Source: Arthrinium phaeospermum (lineage: Eukaryota > Ascomycota > Sordariomycetes > Amphisphaeriales > Apiosporaceae). From it: a stretch of DNA of 64,000 bases. Position numbers and translations under genes: made by a program. Below are positions 22,953-33,181 of the stretch, piece by piece (within the stretch, counting starts at the first letter, position 1; the number at the start of each line of letters is the position of its first letter). The DNA lies in NCBI GenBank assembly GCA_006503535.1, contig QYRS01000011.1, forward strand, positions 2,046,001 to 2,110,000, in the 5' to 3' direction. A model generated the notes under the pieces. It worked only from the letters and a program-made list of their open reading frames with translations, did no database searches and was not told the origin of the DNA.

Positions 22953-23903
22953 ATGGTATTAGTCCAATGCTACGGTTTCGCAATCGATAAGTTCGGCGCC
23001 ACTCTGGTCACGTACGAGGCCCTGCAGTCGCCATGCGGTCCGGTGAATGACACGAATAAGGTGGTGCCCTGTTGCGGCCACGGAGACGCCTGCCTGAGTA
23101 ACAACATATGTCACAAAATCAACAACCCCAACGGGACGACCGGATACTACCGACCCGGCTGCACGGACCCAAACTTCCCGGAGCCTGCGTGCCGGACACA
23201 ATGCAGTGAGTAGTACAGAATCCAGTCCAGCCATCCCCTGTTTGACTGCCGTGTCTACACTGGCCACAAAGCGACCTTATTGCTAACGAGTACACCGATG
23301 GGGGCTTTCCTTGCGCAATAGAACACCACAACTGGGACTTTTCCTACCAACCCGACAGAAAGGTGTGGGCATGCTGTAACGACACAGCCACCAAGATTCA
23401 CGGGGCCGGTGCGAACTGCGCACTCACGTTGCCAGACGACCCTGCCGTGGGGGAGCCTTTCCAAGCGCCGGCTCCCGGCGAGCTGATTCCTTACTCTATG
23501 ATCCCCGTCACCGGCTCCGTCGTCTGGCCACTGCTTGGCAGCAGGTGCGTCGGCGGGGATAGGGGTGGGCGCGGGCTTGGGCACAGCCCTGGTTGTTGTC
23601 GGTGCCGTTTTGTGGTTTTTGCGTCGGCGAGTTTCTCGACGCGATGAAGGGCAGGACCTGCAGCAGCAGCAAATGCAACAGTTACAGCAACAATCGGAAT
23701 TGCAGCAACAATTGGACTGGCAACAACAGCTGGAAATGCAACAGCAGCAGCAGCAGCAACTACAACTACAGCAGCACCAACCACAACAGGAGCATAAGCC
23801 ACAGCCGGGATATATGACAGACCCTCATGCAGGTCCGTCGAAGAACTACATGAACCCCCACGAACTGGACGATGGTTTTAGACCGGAAGAGCTGCAGGCA
23901 TGA
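22953..23903 (+). pseudogene. Cysteine-rich membrane protein paralogue B, frame broken in the stalk
   Basis: Exon 1 is 22953-23205; exon 2 starts at 23322 (GTGAGT...ATAG, phase 1 as in the paralogues). The ectodomain is intact with all 12 cysteines and the GEPFQAPAP block. The paralogues then have a stalk of about 29-36 residues before the SAGASAGIG membrane helix. Here most of the stalk is missing and the helix frame (from about 23517 to the stop at 23901-23903) is out of register with the ectodomain frame, which instead ends at 23647 without a membrane segment. No GT-AG intron of usual size can reconcile the two. The downstream frame keeps the helix, LRRR stop-transfer and a long Gln-rich tail. 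Either this is a pseudogene, or it makes a short ectodomain-only protein, or the assembly has an error here. Confidence 0.75.
23650..23800 (+). repeat. CAG/CAA-rich polyglutamine tract
   Basis: The tail of paralogue B is dominated by CAG and CAA codons, with a run of seven Gln near 23740-23760. The other three paralogues have only two or three consecutive Gln here, so the tract expanded in this copy. Confidence 0.8.
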
Positions 23904-24857
23904 TGGATGATCAAGTCGGGGTTAATGGCTATGGCATATGAGCATATGAAATGCGATCACTTCGAAGGCCTGAGATCTGCTACGCTCGGCGGAAACCCAG
24001 CTCCGTCAACAGGGTTACTTCAACCTGTCATACTTTCTGTCCCTCGTCACCCCTACCTTATCCAACTAGCTCCTTTCACAAATGATTGAATAGTACTTTC
24101 TTATCCAGCTGAGAGGTAAATAGCTTGGTACTCACAAAAATGAGCTCGCCTCGTCAAACCCCTTTTGCGACCCTTAGATGGACGTTGACGTGCGCCTCGT
24201 ATGTTAGCCCAGTTGACCTGCGAGTTCTTTAATCTTACGCAGGCTGTTGCGTTATCCGGAAACGAATCAGATTCACATACGCATTAGGTCCTGGGCACGA
24301 CAAGGCAGAGCTCATGCACGCTCCCTTGGGTCGGACGCCACTTAGAGCCTCATTAGCAGGCTGTGCTTAAGCATATCAGGCTGCGAAGCAAGGGTTTCAA
24401 CGCCACATGTTGAATAAGACAAAGAAGTGAAATGGTTGGCGTCTCCCAATCCGCAGAGGTGCGCCACATCACTGTGCTGACCGGACTGATGGCTGTGGGC
24501 GCACAGCAGGATCCCGTCCACAGCTGATCACCCTTTTGTTTTCCCCTCAGCTCTTTCGCCTACGCATCCAATGGCTTCTATTCTCGTTCTCGTCCTGCGC
24601 CACCATGCTGTGCGACAGATCCCGGAAATTACACCAGCAGATCAGCATATGACCGAAAATCCACCTCTGTTCCCCTCTTTCTTCTTCCTGGAAAGGGCTG
24701 GGCTCGACGTAGACGTCTAAATTATTCAAAAATCCCCCACGCCCTTGCGCCTCTATCATAGAACCACGCGCATGGCCGGACTACATGACATATCCATTCC
24801 AAGATCAATCTCCCACTTGGAACTCGATCATTCCTTCGTGGTATCGCAGTATTGAAA
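23904..24857. other. Intergenic, no gene seen
   Basis: 954 bases between paralogues B and C. It should contain the C promoter. No coding frame with recognisable content. Confidence 0.5.
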
Positions 24858-25705
24858 ATGGCAACATACTGTTTTACCTTCGCGACAGACAAGTACCAAA
24901 ACACACAAATCACGTATTCGCCGAACCAATCCCCATGTGGCGTCTTCAATACTACTACCAAGGTATTGCCCTGTTGCGCCAAGGGAGATACCTGCCTCAG
25001 CAACGTCTTGTGCCGCGTTAGTGGTGGTAAGCACGAAGGCAACACGAGCGGGTACTACCGACCTGGCTGCACCGATCCAAACTTCCCGGATCCTTTCTGC
25101 CGAAAGCAATGCAGTAAGAACACACGTATAGCTATTGGAGTCGTCGTCATTACTGACCCTGTGCCGTGATCTCCGCGTCAACAGAAGATAAGACTTGGGA
25201 TGTTGTCTATCAAGAGGAGTCCAAGAACTGGGCATGTTGCGATGACAAGGACTGCAACCATCCGTTGCCGGGAAATGTCGACTTAGGGGAGCCCTTTGAC
25301 GCCCCCTCCACTGCCGACCTGGTTTCTTACTACACGGTACCCTGGGATGGAAATGTTCAACCGACGATCCCACCGTCCTCTCCATCTTCACCACCATCCT
25401 CTCCCTCTTCATCGACATCAACTGAGCCCGCGCCCACCGGCGGAACACTGTCGGTAGGTGCATCTGCAGGAATCGGAATAGGCGTGGGCCTAGGTATAGC
25501 ATTGGCTGTGGTCGGTGCCGGGTTTTGGCTCTTGCGGCGCCGCCAGCACAATGAACCTGTTGTTGGGCAGGATGGTGGGGCGGGAAAGCAGCAGCAACGG
25601 GCTTGGGGAGACTTTCCCAACACTTATACAGACGATTCCAGAGCCTATGTCAGTCTCCAAGAGCTCGACAACAACAACACCAGACCGCGGGAGCTTCAAG
25701 GATGA
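24858..25705 (+). CDS. Cysteine-rich single-pass membrane protein, paralogue C
   Basis: Exons 24858-25113 and 25185-25705 (GTAAGA...ACAG, phase 1) give 258 residues. The true ATG is at 24858; two codons upstream the frame has only TTG. Twelve ectodomain cysteines match paralogues A, B and D (SPCG, PCC, CLSNVLC, GYYRPGCTDPNFPDPFC, QC, WACC, DC). The conserved GEPFDAPS block is followed by the most Ser/Pro-rich stalk of the family (PPSSPSSPPSSPSSSTS). The Gly-rich helix is LSVGASAGIGIGVGLGIALA, followed by LLRRR. The tail ends ELDNNNTRPRELQG. Topology is predicted as N-out, C-in despite the absence of a signal peptide. It is intact and shares its intron position with all three paralogues. Confidence 0.85.
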
Positions 25706-26262
25706 TTCGTTGTTTGTATAAAGTTTCCTGGCTCGACCTTGATCAAGGACAATGTACAGTACACATACAGTAATATTGGAGTTTGGAGATCATTTCTAAA
25801 TAGAAGGCCATGGTTGCATTCCCAGGCCGATCTACGGGAAGACAACATAGCTATTGACAGGGTTTCTCCAATACGTGATGTCGGCAATTGTAAAAAATCT
25901 CCATGCTGACTGTCAGACTTTGGGGGCTAGTTGCTGAATGCGCTGGGGCGTTACCCCCCTTTAGACCGCTTTGCGGAGCCGCCTACAAGCAAGATACGGT
26001 ACGCTTCTAATTGCATCTCTCACTAACATGTTGTGTACCGTGACATGAAACCCCTATTGGCATGTAAGGCCCCCTTAGCCCCCCATACGAAACTGACACT
26101 ATGAACAAGGTCTTGCGGAGGCTCCCCCAAAAAGCTTGTCCCCGACACGCATTTGCGACTTGGCCCAACTTTTGCTTTCCTTTCTTTTCACATCATAATT
26201 ATCCACCCACGGCCAAGCCATTTCATACCAGTCTACATCGCCCACCCATAATAGGTGCCACG
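25706..26262. other. Intergenic, no gene seen
   Basis: 557 bases between paralogues C and D. An in-frame ATG at 26101 could extend D by 54 residues, but the extension is unlike the other paralogues and is read here as 5' leader. Confidence 0.5.
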
Positions 26263-27154
26263 ATGGGTGTTGTCTGCTACAACTTCAACATTGACAAATT
26301 CGGGACAACCTGGACCACCTACACGCCGCTCTCCTCGCCTTGCGGTCCTCTCAACGCGACTACCCCTGTGCTACCATGCTGCAACCGAGGAGACACCTGC
26401 CTAAGTGACACCTTGTGCCACACCCCCGATGCTCACGAGGGCACAAGCGGGTACTACAGACCCGGTTGTACGGATCCAAACTTTCCAGAAACCGCCTGCA
26501 GGACGCAGTGTAGTGAGTGGCCCCTTATCTCAATTATCCTGGTTTCCCCGACATACTACACCTACCATAACCCCCTTCTCAAGATGAGTGGCTGATCAAA
26601 GTAACCGCATCTGCTGTGCGACAGAGGACCACACTTGGGACGTGGTATACCGCCCCGACACCGAGGTATGGGCATGCTGCAACGACACGACGACGGGCGG
26701 GGCAGGGGACTGCAATGTTCCGTTGCAGGGGAGCCCGTTAAACAAAGAACCATTCCGCGCGCCCGCTCCCGAGCGGCTGGTCCCCTACTTCACGATCCCC
26801 GCCGAGGGGTACAACCAAACGACCGCGACGCCGCTACTGCCATTACCAACGGGGTCTAGCGCGCCCGCCAACACCTCCACAGCGACGGGCCACTCTCTGT
26901 CGGCCGGCGCGTCGGCGGGCATCGGAGTCGGCGTCGGTCTGGGCACGGCCCTGGTGGTCCTCGGCGCCGGGGCATGGTTTCTGCGCCGTCGCCGCAAACT
27001 GGGTATTTCTCAACACAGTCCCGCAACGGAACAGCAACTGCAGCAGCCGCCCTCGGGCAACTTGGAAGGTGCTAAACACATTGGGGGCTTCAGGCGCTAC
27101 ATGGGGCCCCAAGAGCTCGACGTTAGTGTTAGGCCGCGAGAGCTGCAAGGGTGA
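26263..27154 (+). CDS. Cysteine-rich single-pass membrane protein, paralogue D
   Basis: Exons 26263-26512 and 26625-27154 (GTGAGT...ACAG, phase 1) give 259 residues. The start at 26263 (MGVVCYNF) lines up with the starts of A and C. The twelve-cysteine ectodomain is complete (SPCGP, PCC, CLSDTLC, GYYRPGCTDPNFPETAC, QC, WACC, DC). GEPF is replaced by KEPFRAPAPERL, then come a Thr/Pro/Ser stalk, the helix SAGASAGIGVGVGLGTALVV and FLRRRRK. The tail holds two short Gln pairs and the family end motif ELDVSVRPRELQG. The stalk contains NQT and NTS, possible N-glycosylation sites if it is extracellular. It appears functional. Confidence 0.85.
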
Positions 27155-27665
27155 CATACCACGGTGATGGACGACTCCTGACAGGACAAGCGAGGGAAGG
27201 GCTTGGTGCGATGGCTTTTGTGTCGATTAGTAGAACAGGTTTGGCCGCGACAACTTCATCTCAGATAGATTGCGCATTTATAGAATATCCTTCACAACGT
27301 CAGGTGTGCTGAGAATGATGCGTACCAGTCAAGTGAAACCAAACTGCGACCTTTTGAAGTGCTGTTAGCCAGACTGAGGCCCAGTAGATCCAACAATGCT
27401 ACAGGAACTTGGTATATCCTTTGTTGTTGATATTACTTCGCTATAATACCACTTTATGTGACCTTTGGTATGAATTGAGGTGAGGCGTTGAATGGAAAGT
27501 CGATTGTTCCCCCCTTTTCCCCTTGAACATGTTATTTCATCATACAAGCCGTAACATCAAAGCATGTACTCTTTGAATATATTATAAATATCGCAGTATC
27601 TTTTATTTGTCTAATACATACATCTGCCTTACATTCCCCTACCATCCAATTACTTACAGCGCACC
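27155..27665. other. Convergent intergenic region
   Basis: 511 AT-rich bases between the 3' ends of paralogue D and the OPT transporter. No gene seen; terminators for both should lie here. Confidence 0.5.
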
Positions 27666-30134
27666 TCACGCCCAAGTCCCATTACCCGGCCCAAAATACC
27701 CCACCGCCGGCATCTCCAACCAAGGCACCCCCCTTCCATCCGCCGTCTCCTTCCAGACCGTGTTGCCCCACCAGTCGGGGAACTGCAGTCCAGGCCCGTA
27801 CGTGATGGCGAAGAAGATCACGATGCCCGCCAGCGCGAGCCCCGTATCCAGCGCCGCCGCCATGACGTAGTTGTACTTGGTCCACCACCCCCTAAATCGC
27901 CGGTAGACCAGCTTGTTGAAGATGAAATTCACAATATACCAGGAGCTGTAGTTGATGCCCGTCGCCGGCGGCACATTGTACGTCCCGACGAAGATGAGCG
28001 GCCAATTGACCTGGCGGATGAAGTTATTGCCCGTCTTCTTCCACAGGAGCCAGGTCGCGGGGGGCAGCAGCAGGCCGATCCAGAAGAAGTGGTTGAGGCC
28101 GCTGTAGATCTGCCCCGCCGAGTAGAGGCGCGCGGGCCCCACCAGGCCCCAGATGACGGACGAGGAGTAGACGGTCAGGCCGTTGGGGCACGAGAAGCCG
28201 TTGGGCTGGTCCGGGGTGCAGACCTCGGGGACATTACCCAACATCCAGAGCGTGACGCCCGTCTGGGTGAGGGCGCCGAGGATGGTGGCGAGGCCCTGCG
28301 CGAAGAAGAGGGAGCGGGAGGGGATCTTGAGGTAGTGGGCCAGCTTCATGTCCTGGGCGAAGTAGAGGGCTTGGCCGACGACGTCCGTGGACAGGATCTT
28401 GAAGAGCATGGTGGCCAGGGGCTTGCCTTGGAACAAGTACCCACCAATAAACTCCGAAAGAACATTGACCTGGTTGGCGTCGACGTTGGTAACGCCCTGG
28501 ATCATGCCGCAGGGGACCATGTAGACAGCCGGGATGACGATGGCCAGGATGATGCCCCACCAGGGCAGGCCGGTGCCGTAGCCTTCAGCCATGCCGATAC
28601 TCAAGCCCGCGACGGCGAAGACGATGCCGACCCACCAGTACCAAGGCACCTGCTTGTAGGCCTTCATGAGGCGAGCGTGAATGTCGAGCCTCAATGTGCC
28701 CTTGAACGCATGCTTAATCTCGGACCAGTGGAAGAAGTAGACATGCGAAAGCACACTAGCATTGTGGTCAGTTGATGATTGACTTGTGTGGGACTTACGG
28801 ATCCGACATACCTGGTGATAGAAGCGAACGAAATCCCATAGACAAACGCAAAAGTCGCGGGCAGGTAAGGCGGCGAGTACGCCGCGTACTTCTGCTGGTC
28901 GAACACGCCGTCCGTCATGACCTGCGCAACATCGTAGACCTGCCCGTAGCGGTCGTAGACGTCGGCGGTGCAGAGGGGCAGGTACGATGTGAACCAGACG
29001 TTGGTGTAGTAGAGGGCCGGGGTGACGACCCAGAACCAGAGGGCGAAGCCGAAGAAGACGTTGACGGCGGCCCAGTGCGGGCTCAGCAGGGGGTTCGTGT
29101 TGTAGGCCACCATGGCCCAGTCGAAGGTGAGGGGGAACAGGCCCAGGCCCGTCACCATGCCGAACACCTGGTTCACCGCCACGTTGTCGGGCACGATCCA
29201 GCAGATCCAGCTGAAGTAGCTGAGGCCCGTGAAGATCAGGCCCGGGAACCAGTACCAGACGAAGGCGCCGCCGCAGACGATCATAAAGAACTTGATGCGG
29301 GTGATCTTCCACCCGTTGGCGATGGCGTTGGCTCTGGAGTGCAGCGAGCTCAGCAGGGCAATGTTGCTGAGGACACCGGGCCAGATCATGGTGGCTGGCT
29401 TCACTAGCCATGGGATGGATAGGCCAGCGATACCGTACCCCATCAATTGGCAGCATAACACCACCAGGACTGAGAAACCGGGCTGCAGCGAGAAGCCGTA
29501 GAACTTGGCGGCCTGGATGATGTTGGTCGAGTCGGCAGACCCGAAACCAAACGAGACGTTGGACATGATTGTGACCAGGGCATGCTCCTTGATGTTGAAG
29601 TGCCGGTCAGGATTGAAGCGATTGATGGGTAGGATCTTGGCGAGTGCGACACCGAGGGGGAAGGCTAGCAGCTCCGATACGAGGGACACGATCTTGACTC
29701 CCGGATAGCGGAGCCCAAAGAATTGGTTGATGCCGGCTCCAAGAAACACGAAGACCTACAACCAATTGTCAGCAAAATGCAGACTTTACAAGTTGGTCAT
29801 TCATGTGTCATTGGCAGGGTGAACTCACAATTCCCAGGAACCAGGCCCTAAACGTGTTCACAGGGATGCCCGTATCGTCCGTCTCGGGCACGACGGCGCG
29901 CACGGCCGGGAAGGGGCTGGTGTCGGCCTCGTATCCCCCCTCCTCCTCCTCGCCGAGGACGCGGTCGAGGTCGACCTCCAACTCGGCCAGGTGGCCATGC
30001 TCCAGCTCAATGTCTTGGGTGGTGGGCAGGTTGTGCGCCGTCTTGAGGTCCGACTTGACCTCGTCGGACACCCCCGTAGTGGTATTGCGGTCGCCGTTTT
30101 CAGACGACAGACGGCCGATCTTCTCCGGCTCCAT
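27666..30134 (-). CDS. OPT-family oligopeptide transporter
   Basis: Exons 30134-29829, 29755-28812 and 28755-27666 (donors GTGAGT, GTATGT) give 779 residues. The frame extends upstream only to a GTG, so the ATG at 30134 is used. About 75 acidic, Glu-rich cytosolic residues precede the membrane region. The OPT signature regions are clear: NTFRAWFLGI, NQFFGLRYP, FNIKEHALVTIM, QLMGYGIAGL, GMIQGVTNVDANQVNVLSEF and YFAQDMKLAHYLKIPSR. About 14-16 hydrophobic segments are expected. The EHALVTIM motif and the TN/N-V block are typical of the peptide-transporting (ISP4/OPT1) branch rather than the yellow-stripe branch. It should import small peptides, possibly glutathione, with protons across the plasma membrane. 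The gene appears intact. Confidence 0.93.
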
Positions 30135-31213
30135 GTTGGGGGACACGATTGGCTGGGCGGGCCACCGCTAGGTTTCTCGTATGAGAAAGAGAAGAGGCTA
30201 AGGAATGATGGGCAGGCACGGTAAACACAAGCAATTACCAAGAGCTGCCATGGCGGGAGCCAAGTAAAAGCGCCGGGACAGCAGAACGGTGCGGCGCTTC
30301 ATCTTATTTGAATGGCGCGGAGCTCAGCTGAATCGTATGCTTGGCCGCTCGGATTCGGACCTAGATGGCCAGTAAGAACCCAATCGCCATGGAGGGGTGA
30401 GGGGAGGAGTGCATTAGGCTGGTCCAGCATGCATCCATCATCTGGTCTCAGTTTATCTGTGGTACGACATGGCCGAGGTAACGTGAGGAAAGAGGAAATC
30501 AATTGGCCAATCATTCATGGTACCATGATAAGGGGAATTTCGCTAGTAGGCGACGCCTGCATGGAAGTCCGCTGCAGTGCTAAATGAGTAGGTATTTGAC
30601 CGCTTATCACGGAATGCTGGGGTAAGTAGACGACCGGGATGTTTGTTGTTGGAGTGAACGTGAACCTTATCTCCCCGATTGCTTATCTTTGTGGGAGGGT
30701 GCATCGGCGTGGAGCCCGGGGAACATGGCGAGGGCCAGGGTCTCGGATAACGGCAGGTTCCCAGAGGGCCGGATATCGTCGGAGGTGTTACTTGCAGATA
30801 GTGACATGTCCCAATCAGTTGTCGACTTCCAAATCTGTCATGACAAAACCGGCGGCTATCGAATTACTGACAGTGACCATGTGATGGGAGCAATGTTCAG
30901 GATGAAAGAATTGACTTGGGATCCGGCAGATGCATCACTCAGATCAGCAGGCGATCGTTGGGGTTTATATGCCCCGAATATTGCTGCAAGGGGCCATTTG
31001 AATTTGCCACAAATGGCAAGTGTGACATGCAGGGAATTAAGTGAAACTCGTATTGTAACTCTCGCTCAAGCCATTACTAGGTTAACTTCGACTGCGCAGG
31101 ACGCCGACATGCCAAACGCCGTGGCATTGATAACGACGGGGTATCAAACAGCAAAATGAGACGTAAACTCCACGAGGGCTCGTTGGAGTGGCCGATCGGG
31201 CAGTAACAGAAGA
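30135..31213. other. Intergenic, no gene supported
   Basis: 1.08 kb between two minus-strand genes, holding the transporter promoter. A 156-codon plus-strand frame at 30689-31159 lacks any recognisable domain and is not called. Confidence 0.45.
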
Positions 31214-33181
31214 TCAAGCCGTATCCCGCTTGATGCCCTCTTTGTACATATCAATCGCCTTCTGCCTACTCTCCTTATGCTCAACAATCATCCGCGGATA
31301 CCCCGCCTTCTTCGCCAGCGCCCCCGCCCCGCGCCCGTAGGGGTCGTGGATGGCCTTCCCCGTGACGCCACGCAACTCCGGCAGGTACTTCCGAATGAAC
31401 TCGCCCTCGGGGTCGAACTTCTCGCTCTGCAAGATGGGGTTGAACACGCGAAAGTAGGGCTGCGGGTCGACGCCAACGCTGGCGCTGAACCCCCAGCCGC
31501 CGTTGTTGGAGGCGAAGTCGCCGTCGACGAGGTTCTCCATGAACCAGCGCTCGCCCAGCCGCCAGTCCAGCAGCAGGTCCTTGCACAGGAACGACGCCAC
31601 CACCATGCGCAGCCGGTTGTGCATCCAGCCCATGTGCTGCACCTGCCGCATCGCCGCGTCCACGATGGGGTACCCCGTCCGCCCCGTACGCCAGGCCTCG
31701 AAGTGCTCCGCGTTGTAGGACCAGACGATGTTGGAGTACTCGGGCTTGAAGGGCTTGTTCATGCAGACGTACGGCCAGTGGACCAGGACGTGCTTGTAAA
31801 AGTCCCGCCAGGCCACCTCGCTGATCCAGACCTTGATGCCCTCGATGCCCTCGTTCAGCTTCTTGGTCTTGTTGCGATCCCGCGCGTAACGGACCGCCGT
31901 CCGCGAACTGAGTGTACCGGCGGCCAGGTGGACCGAGATGTTGGACGTGCCAGGCTGCGCCGGAAAATTACGTTTGGCGTGGTAGCTGCCAATCTTCTCC
32001 TCGCCAAATTTTTCCAGCCGGTCCATGGCCTCGTGCTCGCCGGCGGGATAGAGGGCACGGAATCGGGTAGCATCCTCTTCAGATAGGCGCTTGCTCTCGG
32101 GCGCCTCGGGTATTTCGCAGTCAAAGAGCGCCGATAGCTTCTCGCTGGCAGACTCCGGGTTCGGCTCCGGCGGGTCAAAGAGATCCAGCAGGTCCGGGTT
32201 CGCGTGCACGTGGGCGACCCAAGACCGATACCACGGGCTGTAGACCGAGTACTGCTTCCCCGCCCCGGTCGTCAGGGCGCCCGGCGGGACGACGCAGGTA
32301 TCGTGGACGACCTCCATGGCGATACCGCGCTCGGCACACGATCTAATCAGCTTGGCCTCGCGCCTCAACTCGTCGACTTCGTACTCCATGTTGGCGAACA
32401 GGTGGCTTGCACCCCACTCCTCCATGAGCTGGATAATGCGCGAGGGGATCTCCTTGCGCTTCTCCACCGTCTCGACATACAAAGGGATACCCAGCTTCGC
32501 CAGGTCCCCCTTCAACACCTGCAGCGTACGCAACATGAAATCAATCCGAATAGGCGCCCGCAGATGCGCTTCAAAGTCCTGTGGGCTGACGATGTACATG
32601 CACACCAACGGCACCCCCGCCTCGCGGGCCTTCTGGCCCGCCATCCACAGCGCCCGGTTGTCGCGCGTGCGCAGGTCCATCTTGAACCAGTGCACCACGG
32701 CGTCCCTGACCGCGACCTTCTTGCGCGCCCCGGCCGTCTCCTCCATGGCCTGGACCAGGACTTCGATGGGCCGGGGCAGCTCGTTGTTGTTGTAGGCGAG
32801 CGCCCGCGCGTTGGACATCTCGTGCGGGTAGAACTGGCGCAGCACGACGCCGTGCTCTTCCGCTTCGGCGGCGAAAGGGTGCGGTTCGCGCAGCGGGTCG
32901 CCATTCTTTTTACCATGGGAGCTCTCAATCTTCTGCTTCTTGGCCTCAAGGGCGTCGGCTTCGCCCTTGGCCGTGGTGGGCGCCTTGCGCTTCGGCGGCA
33001 TGGTTGCTAGGCTTCGTCGCGGCTTCACTCGAATCGCGGATTGCGTGGCGGCGGCCAAGGTGGTTCGGACGAGAGCCGACGAATTGCGCAGTAACAGTAG
33101 CCGCACGCCCATGAATGGAGAAAATGGACAAAGCAATGGGGTCTTTGGGAAAAAAGAGACTGAAAGACAGCTACGGTTCAT
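31214..33181 (-). CDS. phr1: Class I CPD DNA photolyase
   Basis: Single exon, 655 residues from the first ATG. The antenna-binding N-terminal domain (about 155-290: VHWFKMDLRTRDNRALW, GVPLVCMYIVSP) precedes the FAD-binding C-terminal half. That half carries WISEVAWRDFYKHVL, TGYPIVDAAMRQ, GWMHNRLRMVVASFL and the NNGGWGFSASVGVDPQPYFRVFNP block diagnostic of class I photolyases. The enzyme splits cyclobutane pyrimidine dimers using blue light. Three in-frame ATGs matter. The first (33181) and second (33112, MGVRLLLLRNSS) lead into an Arg/Ser/Ala-rich, acid-poor stretch that looks like a mitochondrial presequence. The third (33001, MPPKRK) begins right at a nuclear-localisation-like basic motif. 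This arrangement would allow dual targeting. The symbol is by homology to fungal PHR genes. All conserved blocks are present. Confidence 0.93.
   Translation of the reverse strand: MNRSCLSVSFFPKTPLLCPFSPFMGVRLLLLRNSSALVRTTLAAATQSAIRVKPRRSLATMPPKRKAPTTAKGEADALEAKKQKIESSHGKKNGDPLREPHPFAAEAEEHGVVLRQFYPHEMSNARALAYNNNELPRPIEVLVQAMEETAGARKKVAVRDAVVHWFKMDLRTRDNRALWMAGQKAREAGVPLVCMYIVSPQDFEAHLRAPIRIDFMLRTLQVLKGDLAKLGIPLYVETVEKRKEIPSRIIQLMEEWGASHLFANMEYEVDELRREAKLIRSCAERGIAMEVVHDTCVVPPGALTTGAGKQYSVYSPWYRSWVAHVHANPDLLDLFDPPEPNPESASEKLSALFDCEIPEAPESKRLSEEDATRFRALYPAGEHEAMDRLEKFGEEKIGSYHAKRNFPAQPGTSNISVHLAAGTLSSRTAVRYARDRNKTKKLNEGIEGIKVWISEVAWRDFYKHVLVHWPYVCMNKPFKPEYSNIVWSYNAEHFEAWRTGRTGYPIVDAAMRQVQHMGWMHNRLRMVVASFLCKDLLLDWRLGERWFMENLVDGDFASNNGGWGFSASVGVDPQPYFRVFNPILQSEKFDPEGEFIRKYLPELRGVTGKAIHDPYGRGAGALAKKAGYPRMIVEHKESRQKAIDMYKEGIKRDTA

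Noticed and set aside
26101..26262. 54-residue N-terminal extension of paralogue D
   Set aside because: Not shared by the other paralogues and not a signal peptide; read as 5' leader.
30689..31159. 156-codon plus-strand open frame between the transporter and photolyase
   Set aside because: Mildly coding-like but no domain, no splice partner and a weak start context.
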